In this document: positions 13,899 through 20,804 of the stretch, one piece after another
Numbering within the stretch: position 1 is the stretch's first letter
Layout of the letters: each line of letters starts with the position of its first letter
DNA from: JAIRTY01 sp050257395
GTDB lineage: Bacteria > Actinomycetota > Actinomycetes > Streptosporangiales > Streptosporangiaceae
Length of the DNA: 33,693 bases
Assembly: GCA_050257395.1 (NCBI GenBank)
Contig: JBLMWU010000020.1
Coordinates: 1-33,693, forward strand
Reading direction: 5' to 3'
The notes under the pieces: model-generated
Told to the model about the DNA's origin: nothing
Seen by the model: the letters and a program-made list of their open reading frames with translations, nothing else
The model's database searches: none
Position numbers and translations under genes: made by a program

Positions 13899-14708
13899 TT
13901 ACTCGTCCATGCCGCTGGCCCCGGCCGTGACCGCGGTGCCGTCGCCGCCGCCGGCGCCGACGATCGCGAAGAAGACGTCCTCGAGGGTCGGCTGTTTCTC
14001 GACGTATTCGGCCTTGGCGGGCGGGAGCAGCTGCTTGAGCTCGGCGAGGGTGCCGTTCACGATGATCCGGCCCTCGTGCAGGATCGCGATCCGGTCGGCG
14101 AGCTGTTCGGCCTCGTCGAGATGCTGCGTGGTGAGCAGCACCGTCGTGCCGTGCCTGGCGAGTTCCCTGATGGCCTGCCACACATCGATGCGCGCCTGCG
14201 GGTCGAGCCCGCTCGTCGGCTCGTCGAGGAAGATCACCGGCGGATTCCCGATGAGGCTCATCGCGATGTCCAGGCGGCGGCGCATGCCGCCCGAATAGGC
14301 CGACACCTTCCGCGCGGACGCTTCGGTCAGCGCGAAGCGCTCCAGCAGGTCATCCGCGATCCTGCCCGGGTCCTTGAGGTGCCGCAGCCGGGCGACCAGC
14401 ACGAGGTTCTCCCGGCCGGTGAGGATTTCGTCGACGGCCGCGAACTGCCCGGTGAGGCTGATGGACTCCCGCACGCGTCCCGGCTGCGCGGCGACGTCGA
14501 AGCCGTTGACCCCGACCGTGCCCGCGTCGGGCTTGAGCAGGGTGGACAGGATCTTCACGACCGTGGTCTTGCCTGCGCCGTTGGAGCCGAGCAGGGCGAA
14601 GATGCTGCCCCGCGCCACGTCGAAGTCCACGCCGCGCAGCACGCGCAGCTTCGGGTATGACTTCTCAAGCCCCTGCACGCGGATCGCCGGGGCCGGCTGC
14701 GCTGTCAT
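13899..14708 (-). CDS. ABC transporter ATP-binding protein (DrrA-like)
   Basis: A 269-residue ATPase. It has Walker A GSNGAGKT (41-48), a Q-loop near TGQFAAVDE, the signature YSGGM (138-142), Walker B VIFLDEP (158-164), a D-loop SGLDP and the switch TTQH. The short C-terminal part (KQPTLEDVFFAIVG) is the DrrA-type coupling tail. It powers the permease encoded downstream. The start ATG 14708 overlaps the stop of the DUF1048 gene (ATGA), so the two are translationally coupled; AGGAAGGG supplies the ribosome site. An upstream in-frame ATG exists but would lie inside the DUF1048 gene. Confidence 0.93.
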   Translation of the reverse strand: MTAQPAPAIRVQGLEKSYPKLRVLRGVDFDVARGSIFALLGSNGAGKTTVVKILSTLLKPDAGTVGVNGFDVAAQPGRVRESISLTGQFAAVDEILTGRENLVLVARLRHLKDPGRIADDLLERFALTEASARKVSAYSGGMRRRLDIAMSLIGNPPVIFLDEPTSGLDPQARIDVWQAIRELARHGTTVLLTTQHLDEAEQLADRIAILHEGRIIVNGTLAELKQLLPPAKAEYVEKQPTLEDVFFAIVGAGGGDGTAVTAGASGMDE

Positions 14709-15100
14709 CGGGATGTCCCTTCCTGTCCGGTGTCCTCCCTGGCGGCGCGCTCGATGGCGGTGTTCAGCCGGGCCCGTTCCCGGGTGATCCACTGACCGCG
14801 CGGGTAGTTGCTGAGAAACGCCTCGGCGAACTCCACCGGGTCCTCGCCGACGATCTCGCGGATCGGGGTCCCGTTCGCCGCGCCCTGCTCGAAGAGATCG
14901 GCAAGGTCCTCCAGCATCGACAGGCCGCCCTCTGCCGTCCCGTGCCCGAAGTAATACGAGTACCGCTGCAGCCCCTCGATCGCCGTGTGATAGCTCGCGG
15001 GCAGCCGTTCCACCCGCGCCTTGTACTGCCGGTAGCGCTTCTTCTGGTCAATGCTGCCGGTCACAAGCTCAATGGCCCGCCTGGCCCACCCTGCGGCCAT
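14705..15100 (-). CDS. DUF1048 family protein
   Basis: A 131-residue helical protein. Matching parts are KKRYRQYKARVERLPASYHT, AIEGLQRYSYYFG, MLEDLADLFEQGAANGTPIR and EIVGEDPVEFAEAFLSNYPR, the hallmark of DUF1048. The family is found next to PadR regulators and ABC-2 exporters in Firmicutes and actinobacteria; its biochemical role is not known. The ATG at 15100 is two bases after the padR stop, and GAAGGAGG within the end of padR serves as ribosome site. Its own stop overlaps the ATPase start. The very tight packing argues that its product works together with the exporter or the regulator. Confidence 0.88.
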   Translation of the reverse strand: MAAGWARRAIELVTGSIDQKKRYRQYKARVERLPASYHTAIEGLQRYSYYFGHGTAEGGLSMLEDLADLFEQGAANGTPIREIVGEDPVEFAEAFLSNYPRGQWITRERARLNTAIERAAREDTGQEGTSR

Positions 15101-15102
15101 GT

Positions 15103-15432
15103 CTAGCTGCCTCCTTCGCGGAGCTGTCCGAGCCGTTCTGCGAGGAAGCTCCAGGTCCTCCAGAACTCGTCGAGGTACTCCCGGCCCTGAGCGTTGAGGG
15201 AGTACACCTTGCGCGGCGGCCCCTTCTCCGAGGGGACCTTCTCCACGTCGACGAGGCCGCGCTGCTCGATCCGGATGAGCAGCGCGTAGACGGTCCCTTC
15301 GGCGATGTCGGAGAAGCCCTGCTCGCGCAGCCACGCCGTGATCTCGTAGCCGTACGCCGAGCGGCCGGACAGGATCGCGAGGACGATGCCCTCCAGCGTC
15401 CCCTTGAGCATCTCCGTCATCTGCTTGCCCAT
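15103..15432 (-). CDS. PadR family transcriptional regulator
   Basis: A 109-residue PadR protein of the short (subfamily 2) type. A winged helix (about 8-85) contains LEGIVLAILSGRSAYGYEIT and GTVYALLIRIEQRGLV, with the wing in SEKGPPRKVYSLNAQGREYL, and one C-terminal dimerisation helix (EFWRTWSFLAERLGQL). Such proteins repress exporter operons and respond to small aromatic or drug-like molecules. It heads the padR-DUF1048-ABC operon and probably represses it through the AT-rich dyad at 15450-15494. Start ATG 15432 follows GGGAG at a spacing of 7-8. Confidence 0.93.
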   Translation of the reverse strand: MGKQMTEMLKGTLEGIVLAILSGRSAYGYEITAWLREQGFSDIAEGTVYALLIRIEQRGLVDVEKVPSEKGPPRKVYSLNAQGREYLDEFWRTWSFLAERLGQLREGGS

Positions 15433-15449
15433 GGGACAGCTCCCGCCAG

Positions 15450-15494
15450 CTACTCAGTATTATTGACTACCAACTACATAGTAACACTGAATAG
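15450..15494 (-). promoter_or_regulatory. AT-rich dyad ahead of padR: likely promoter and operator
   Basis: CTACTCAGTATTATTG (15450-15465) and TAGTAACACTGAATAG (15479-15494) are inverted copies matching at 12 of 16 positions, with a 13-base centre. The 45 bases are markedly AT-rich against a background above 70 % GC and lie 18 bases ahead of the padR start. This is the expected place and form for PadR autoregulation. Confidence 0.65.
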
Positions 15495-15570
15495 TGGAGG
15501 CGCAAGCCAGGGCAGCACGCGGGTGCGGGCATGGCTGCGTGCGCCGCGCCGGGCTGCGGGCGGCGGCTGG

Positions 15571-16923
15571 TCAGCGGGGGAGGACGTGCGGGTTGAGGAT
15601 GCCGGCCGGGTCGAAGGCGGCCCTGATCCGCGCGAAAAGCGCCCGTTCGGCGGGGGTGCGGACCAGCTCCAGCCAGCGCGCCTTGAGGGCGCCGATGCCG
15701 TGCTCGGCGGAGATCGACCCGCCGAGTCCGGCGGCGAACGAGAACACCGCGTCCTCGTGCCGCCCGTCCGCCGGGGCCGCGGGGACGACGTTGACGTGCA
15801 CGTTGCCGTCGGCGACGTGGCCGTAGGTGAACACCTGGGCGCCGGGGTCCACGGCCGCCACCACGCCGGGCACCCCGGCGGCCAGCCGCACCCACTGCGC
15901 CGCGGGCACCGACACGTCCAGCTTGAGCGGCACCCCGAGGAAGCCGGCCACCTCCGGGTGCCGCTCCCGGCACGCCCACAGCCGGGCCCGGTCCGGGCCG
16001 GTGGTGGCGACCGCCGCGGGCAGCTCGCCGGCCAGGCCGGCCAGGCCGCCGGCCGCGTCCGGCCCGGCGGCCTCCAGCAGCAGGTACAGCGGGGGCCGCC
16101 CGGGCAGCGGCGGTGCCACCCCGGCCCGCTCCGCGAGCACGTCCAGCCCGGCCAGCCCGAAGAACTCCGCGGACAGCAGCCCCGGCACCTCCCGGGCCGC
16201 CCGCAGCGCCAGCTCGTGCACTGCGGCCAGGCCGTCCAGCCCGATGACCGCGGTCACCGGGTCCGCCGCCCGGGGCACCAGCCGCAGCCGGGCGGCCGTG
16301 ACCACCGCCAGCGTCCCCTCCGACCCGGTCAGCAGGCCCGGGTAGTCGTAGCCGGTGTTGTCCTTGATCAGTCCCGCCAGGTGGGAGACGACCGTGCCGT
16401 CCGCCAGCACGGCCTCGATCCCGCGCACCTGGGCCCGCATCGGCCCGTACCGCAGCACCCGCAGCCCGCCCGCGTTGGTCGCGATGGCGCCGCCCACCGT
16501 GGCGCTGGCCCGGCTGGCGATGTGGACGCCGAAGTCCAGGCCGGGGGCGGCGCCGGCGACCCGCTGCAGCGTCACCCCGGCGCCGGCGGTGACCTGGCCG
16601 GCCTCGGGGTCGGCCGGCCCGAGGCGGTCCAGCCTGGCGAGGCTCAGCACCACCTCGCCGTGCAGCGGCACGCCGCCGCCGACCAGGCCGGTGTTGCCGC
16701 CCTGCGGCACCACCGCCACCCCGGCGTCCGCACACAGCGCCAGCAGCGCCGCGACCTGCCCGGTGTCCGCCGGGCGCAGCACGGCCGGGGCGAGCCCGGT
16801 GAACCCGCCGGTCCAGTCCACGGCGTAGCCGGCGGTGGCGTCGCCGGTGAGCACGTGCGCCTCGCCCACCACCCGCGCGAAGGCCCGGAGCAGGGCGGCG
16901 GGCACCGGCGCGGCGGGGGTCAT
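15571..16923 (-). CDS. FAD-linked oxidase, D-2-hydroxyglutarate dehydrogenase-like
   Basis: A 450-residue VAO-family flavoprotein. Residues about 45-210 are the FAD_binding_4 domain, with VVPQGGNTGLVGGGVPL (71-87), the pattern typical of D-2-hydroxyglutarate and D-lactate dehydrogenases, and GGAIATNAGGLRVLRYG. The C-terminal FAD-oxidase domain keeps the metal/substrate residues H369 and H376 (GHVADGNVH) and E407-H408 (SAEHGIG). Overall it follows human D2HGDH more than glycerol-phosphate enzymes. It should oxidise a D-2-hydroxyacid to a 2-oxoacid and pass electrons to an unknown acceptor. The ATG at 16923 lies 31 bases after the murD2 stop, without a clear ribosome site, so it is probably the last gene of the murL operon. 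Confidence 0.85.
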   Translation of the reverse strand: MTPAAPVPAALLRAFARVVGEAHVLTGDATAGYAVDWTGGFTGLAPAVLRPADTGQVAALLALCADAGVAVVPQGGNTGLVGGGVPLHGEVVLSLARLDRLGPADPEAGQVTAGAGVTLQRVAGAAPGLDFGVHIASRASATVGGAIATNAGGLRVLRYGPMRAQVRGIEAVLADGTVVSHLAGLIKDNTGYDYPGLLTGSEGTLAVVTAARLRLVPRAADPVTAVIGLDGLAAVHELALRAAREVPGLLSAEFFGLAGLDVLAERAGVAPPLPGRPPLYLLLEAAGPDAAGGLAGLAGELPAAVATTGPDRARLWACRERHPEVAGFLGVPLKLDVSVPAAQWVRLAAGVPGVVAAVDPGAQVFTYGHVADGNVHVNVVPAAPADGRHEDAVFSFAAGLGGSISAEHGIGALKARWLELVRTPAERALFARIRAAFDPAGILNPHVLPR

Positions 16924-16954
16924 GGCGCCGGCCGCCGGGGCGCGCCGGCCGCGG

Positions 16955-18301
16955 TCATCCGCCTGCCGCGGGTGCCGCGTCCGCGCACGCCGCCATGGCG
17001 CGGGCGAACGCCTGCGCCCGGTCGGCGTAGTTGCGGTAGCGGCCGAAGCTCGGCGCGGCGGGTGACAGCAGCACCACCCCGTCCGGCTGCGCCCACCGGA
17101 ACCCGCGCCCGGCCGCGTCCGGCACGTCCGCGCAGGCGGCGGTCTCCACCTTGCCGGGGCTGCCCGCCTCGATGGCCGCCAGGATCCGCGGGCCGCTGTC
17201 GGGGACCGCCAGCACCAGGGTGGGCGCATCCCGCGCGGCCAGCCCGGCGGCCAGCGGCCGGTAGTCGATCCCGCGGTCGTGGCCGCCCGCGATCAGCGCG
17301 ACCCGCCGCCCCGCGAACGCGTCCAGGGCCGCCAGGGTCGGCAGCACGTTGGTGGACAGGCTGTCGTCCACGAACGTCACCCCGGCCACCTCGCCGATCA
17401 CCTGCAGCCTGCTGGCCAGGTGCGCGAACCCGGCGGCCGCCGCCCGCAGCGCGCCGTCACCGGCGGCCTGCGGCACGCCCATCGCGCGCAGGCAGGCGCG
17501 GGCGATCAGGGCGTTGCGCCGGTTGTGCCCGCCCAGCAGGCCGAGCGGGGCCATCCAGTCCGCGTCCGGGTCGTCGCCGGCCCGGACCCATTCCACCCGC
17601 GGGCCGAGCAGGCCGGCCCGCTCGCGCAGCAGGTCGCTGTCGCCGTTGGCGACGGTCAGCTCGGCGCCCGGCTGGGAGCAGGCGGACAGCTTGTCGCGGT
17701 AGTACGCCTCTTCGCCGCCGTGCCAGTCCAGGTGGTCGGGGTGCAGTGAGGTGACCGCCACCACCGGCGGCGAGCAGGGCAGGTCGGTGGCCTGGTAGCT
17801 GGAGACCTCGATGACCCAGTAGTCGTAGCCGCCGGGGCCGGGCTGGGCCGGGTCCCACGGCGGCTGGCCGATATTGCCGCCGACCAGGCACCGGTAGCCC
17901 CAGCGGCGCAGCAGGTGCCCGGTGATGGCGGTGGTGCTGCTCTTGCCCTTGGTCCCGGTGACGCACAGCACCCGGTCGCGGTCGGCCTCGGCCAGCCACA
18001 GCCCGAGCCCGCCGGTCACCGGCACGCCGCGGCCGGCCAGCTCGGCCACCTCCGGCCGGTACCGGCTGATCCCCGGGGACTTGACCACGACGTCGCAGCC
18101 GGCCAGGGCGGCCAGCCCGCCATCCGCGGTCGCCAGCACCGGCTGCCCGTCCGGGCCCGGCCCGGTGGGCTTGTCGTCCACCAGCACCGGGGTGGCCCCG
18201 AGCGCGGTGAGCTTGCGCAGGTTGGCCCGGCCCTCGACGCCGAGGCCCCAGATTCCGGCGCGGCTGCCGCGCAGGTCAGACCAGGAGATCGTCGGTCGCA
18301 T
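16955..18301 (-). CDS. murD2: UDP-MurNAc-L-Ala ligase, MurD2-type (L-Glu adding)
   Basis: A 448-residue Mur ligase with the three expected domains: an N-terminal Rossmann-like part (GIWGLGVEGRANLRKL, 16-31), the central ATPase with P-loop TGTKGKSS (115-122) and the HPDHLDWHGG motif, and the C-terminal domain with AGGHDRGIDY and LSPAAPSFGRYRNYADR. This is MurD-like. The overlapping murL gene upstream shows it to be the MurD2 type, which adds L-glutamate, not D-glutamate, to UDP-MurNAc-L-Ala. That assignment comes from context and from the known Xanthomonas oryzae pair; the sequence alone would say MurD. The start is ATG 18301 (or 18307), giving a 26-32 base overlap with murL and no separate ribosome site, so it is translationally coupled. 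Confidence 0.85.
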   Translation of the reverse strand: MRPTISWSDLRGSRAGIWGLGVEGRANLRKLTALGATPVLVDDKPTGPGPDGQPVLATADGGLAALAGCDVVVKSPGISRYRPEVAELAGRGVPVTGGLGLWLAEADRDRVLCVTGTKGKSSTTAITGHLLRRWGYRCLVGGNIGQPPWDPAQPGPGGYDYWVIEVSSYQATDLPCSPPVVAVTSLHPDHLDWHGGEEAYYRDKLSACSQPGAELTVANGDSDLLRERAGLLGPRVEWVRAGDDPDADWMAPLGLLGGHNRRNALIARACLRAMGVPQAAGDGALRAAAAGFAHLASRLQVIGEVAGVTFVDDSLSTNVLPTLAALDAFAGRRVALIAGGHDRGIDYRPLAAGLAARDAPTLVLAVPDSGPRILAAIEAGSPGKVETAACADVPDAAGRGFRWAQPDGVVLLSPAAPSFGRYRNYADRAQAFARAMAACADAAPAAGG

Positions 18302-19598
18302 AAGCATCCGGGATGGCGTGCTCGCCGACCGGCCGGAGCAGGGCGGCGGCATCAGGCGGGGAATCGCCGGCGGGCAGCTCGGCGGCGAGCAGGTGCAGCA
18401 GGGGCGTGCCGGCCCGGTCGGGCCGCTGGCCGGCGAGCACGGCGGCGGCCCGGCACTCGTTCACCTCGCCCACGCACTCGAACGGCTTGGCGTCCGGGAG
18501 CGTGCCCAGCAGGGCCCGGAACTTGCCCGCGAGCGACGGGTCGGCCAGCGGCTCGGCGCCCGCGAAGATCCGCCGCAGGTCCGCGGCGGGCACGAACGGG
18601 GCCAGGATCAGGTCGATGAAGCAGCACTTGTCGCACTGGCCGCACCAGTGGTCCAGCCGCTTCGCCGGGTCGATGTGGAAGGCGCGGTTACAGCTGCGGA
18701 AGGTGTCGTGATACTGGGTCAGCGCCGCGAACTTCTGCGCGACCCACAGCTCGGTGAACGGCCGCAGCGCGGAGAAGTAGGTCACCTGGCCGCCGAAGGC
18801 GCCGCCGAGCACCTGCCGGAACGCGGTCTCGAACGCCGCGCTCTTGGAGTACTGGTGGTTGATGGCCCGCCCGCCCGCCTCGATCGTGGGGATGGACGCG
18901 GACCATTCGTTGGACATCACCACGGTGTCCCGGCCGTCGAGCACCGCCGCCATGACGGCGATCGCGGACAGGATCCCGGTCACCGGGACGTGCCCGTTCA
19001 GGAAGCCGAGCTCCTTCGATCGCAGCAGCTGCGGGTCGATCTCGCGGCCGGCCCGCACCACCGGCAGCCCGGTGACCGCGGCCGGCCGCTCGATGGCGCC
19101 GAACCGGTCCCCGGGGCGGCTCATGACGAACAGCGCGGCGTCCGTGCTGCGCCGCATGGTCTCCACGGTGACGATGGAGTCGATGCCGCCGCCGAACGGG
19201 ATCAGGATGCCCCGCGGCGGGGCGCTGAGCGGGGCCGGCCCGGGTGCGGGGCCGCCGCCGGTGATCCGCAGGCCGGACAGGTCCAGCCCGTTGCGGTAGC
19301 CGAACTCGCCGAGGCCGTCGAGGTAGAAGGTGCGCAGGAACTCCCGCTCGGCGCCGGTCACCGGGGTGTCCCCGAGGTCGATGACCTCCGGCGCGGCGGT
19401 CTTGTAGTAGGACACCCCGGCCAGCAGGAACACCAGCCGGGCGGCCTGCCGGGCGGCCGGCCCGGCCCAGCCCGGCCCGGTGGCGAAGCTGACCTTCTCC
19501 GTGAATTCCCGGTCGCCGAGTGCGTACCGGCAGGTCAGCAGGCCAGCCCCGGGATCGAGGGAAAAGCCGGTATAGCGGAACGAAGAACCCGTGGTCAC
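18276..19598 (-). CDS. murL: UDP-MurNAc-L-Ala-L-Glu epimerase (MurL)
   Basis: A 440-residue soluble protein. It has a PP-loop ATPase motif FGGGIDS (135-141), followed by NGHVPVTG (201-208), SNEWSAS (229-235) and a cysteine cluster HWCGQCDKCC (C319, C322, C325, C326), an arrangement also known from QueC-like PP-loop enzymes. These features and the partner MurD2 gene fit MurL, which uses ATP to activate the terminal L-Glu carboxylate of UDP-MurNAc-L-Ala-L-Glu and epimerises it to D-Glu, bypassing glutamate racemase MurI. GTG 19598 follows GAGGTGA. The residues at 80-110 (EFLRTFYLDGLGEFGYRNGL) are also characteristic. The murD2 start lies inside its 3' end. Confidence 0.88.
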   Translation of the reverse strand: MTTGSSFRYTGFSLDPGAGLLTCRYALGDREFTEKVSFATGPGWAGPAARQAARLVFLLAGVSYYKTAAPEVIDLGDTPVTGAEREFLRTFYLDGLGEFGYRNGLDLSGLRITGGGPAPGPAPLSAPPRGILIPFGGGIDSIVTVETMRRSTDAALFVMSRPGDRFGAIERPAAVTGLPVVRAGREIDPQLLRSKELGFLNGHVPVTGILSAIAVMAAVLDGRDTVVMSNEWSASIPTIEAGGRAINHQYSKSAAFETAFRQVLGGAFGGQVTYFSALRPFTELWVAQKFAALTQYHDTFRSCNRAFHIDPAKRLDHWCGQCDKCCFIDLILAPFVPAADLRRIFAGAEPLADPSLAGKFRALLGTLPDAKPFECVGEVNECRAAAVLAGQRPDRAGTPLLHLLAAELPAGDSPPDAAALLRPVGEHAIPDAYATDDLLV

Positions 19599-19666
19599 AG
19601 GTCACCTCGCGGTCCGGGTCTCATCGTGGGGATTCTAGTGCCCGGCGGCGGGCGGCCCGGCCCGGC

Positions 19667-20506
19667 CTAGCTGGAGAAGTCCTGGGTCATCCAGACCGTG
19701 CCGCCGCTGTCGCCGACCACGGCGATCCCGATGTGGTGGAACGCGCTGCTGAGGATGTTCAGCTTGTGCCCGTCGCTGGGCGGCTGCTCGTTCAGCATGT
19801 CCTGGGTCAGGGTCACCGCCATCCGGGCGATGGCGGACGCGGTGGCGGGCTCCGGGCCGCCCTCGCCGATGTTCTCCCCGGCGGCGGTCCACTGCACGCC
19901 GGCCGCTGTCTCCCGGGCACCCAGCGAGGGCTCGCCCGGGCACTGGTGCGACAGCCCGCAGCCCCCGGCCATCCTTGTGTTGTGCGCGGACGCGCTGGTG
20001 TTCAGGCCGGCCGACAGCGTGTAGGGGGGCAGGCCCGCCTGGGCCCGCGCCTGGTTGATGACCGCCAGCACCTGCGCCGCGGCGCTGGCCGTGCCAGCGG
20101 CCGCCGGGGACGCGGCAGGGCTGGCCGCGGCGGTGGCCCGGGGTGCGCGGCTGTGTGCGGGCCGGGGCTTGTGCCGCTGGCGGGGCCCGGGGCTGGGCGG
20201 CGCCAGGCTGACCGGGCCGGCGGTGCCGGCCGGGCAGGCGATCAGCAGTGTCCGGGCGGCCGGGGTGGCCCCGGCCGCCGGGGCGGCGCCCGGCGCGGCC
20301 GGGCACGGGCTGGCCGTCCGGACCAGGGCGGCACTGCTGGCACTCGCGGCGCCGCTGCCGCCGCCCGCCAGCAGGCTGCTGAACGCGTGGCTGCTGAGCA
20401 GCGCGAACGCGCCGGCCGCGGACACGGTCACGCTGAGCGCGCCCCCGAGCAGGCGGCGGCGCCGCCGGGAGCGGGCTTCCTTTCGCCTTACTGAGCGGGT
20501 GGGCAT
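19667..20506 (-). CDS. Secreted or membrane-anchored CAP-domain protein
   Basis: A 279-residue protein. A basic N-terminus (RRKEARSRRRRR) precedes one hydrophobic segment (about 18-42), so it is a signal anchor or an uncleaved signal. Residues 45-143 are an Ala/Pro/Ser-rich wall-spanning linker. Residues 145-279 are a CAP/SCP domain: VLAVINQARAQAGLPPYTLS, SASAHNTRMA, GENIGEG (the His/Glu pair of the CAP cleft) and SDGHKLNILSSAFHHIGIAV. Four cysteines outside the anchor may pair. Bacterial CAP proteins act outside the cell, mostly with unknown activity. ATG 20506 has GAGGTGA 4-5 bases ahead. It is 68 bases upstream of murL on the same strand, so co-transcription with the peptidoglycan genes is possible. 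Confidence 0.88.
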   Translation of the reverse strand: MPTRSVRRKEARSRRRRRLLGGALSVTVSAAGAFALLSSHAFSSLLAGGGSGAASASSAALVRTASPCPAAPGAAPAAGATPAARTLLIACPAGTAGPVSLAPPSPGPRQRHKPRPAHSRAPRATAAASPAASPAAAGTASAAAQVLAVINQARAQAGLPPYTLSAGLNTSASAHNTRMAGGCGLSHQCPGEPSLGARETAAGVQWTAAGENIGEGGPEPATASAIARMAVTLTQDMLNEQPPSDGHKLNILSSAFHHIGIAVVGDSGGTVWMTQDFSS

Positions 20507-20804
20507 CAGGTCACCTCAGTGCGTCAGCGGGGGTGATGCGCGGCCGCGCCCGGCTGGCCGCGCCCGGCCGCCGGGGCGGGCCCGCAGTGCGGGCTCACCA
20601 CGCATCAGCAGGCCATCATCGCATTCCGGCGGCCCGCAGGCGCCCGGTATGACCGACCTGAATCCCATCCAGAGGTAATGAAGGTATTGAAACCGGCACA
20701 GGAACCGTAGGACGATCTGTTCACTCCGTGCACTTGCGGAAGCACGCCACGGAAAGGCGCAACGGATTGCGGCGCTGATTCCGCTCACCGGAAGGCGGCA
20801 GTCG

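Noticed and set aside
15463..19670. Long plus-strand frames opposite murL, murD2 and the FAD-linked oxidase gene
   Set aside because: They are mirror shadows of recognised genes, with low-complexity Arg/Gly/Pro translations and no ribosome sites.
20687..20713. TTGAAA and TAGGAC as promoter of the lactate permease
   Set aside because: The spacer is only 15 bases, and the -10 lacks the final T, so it was not listed.
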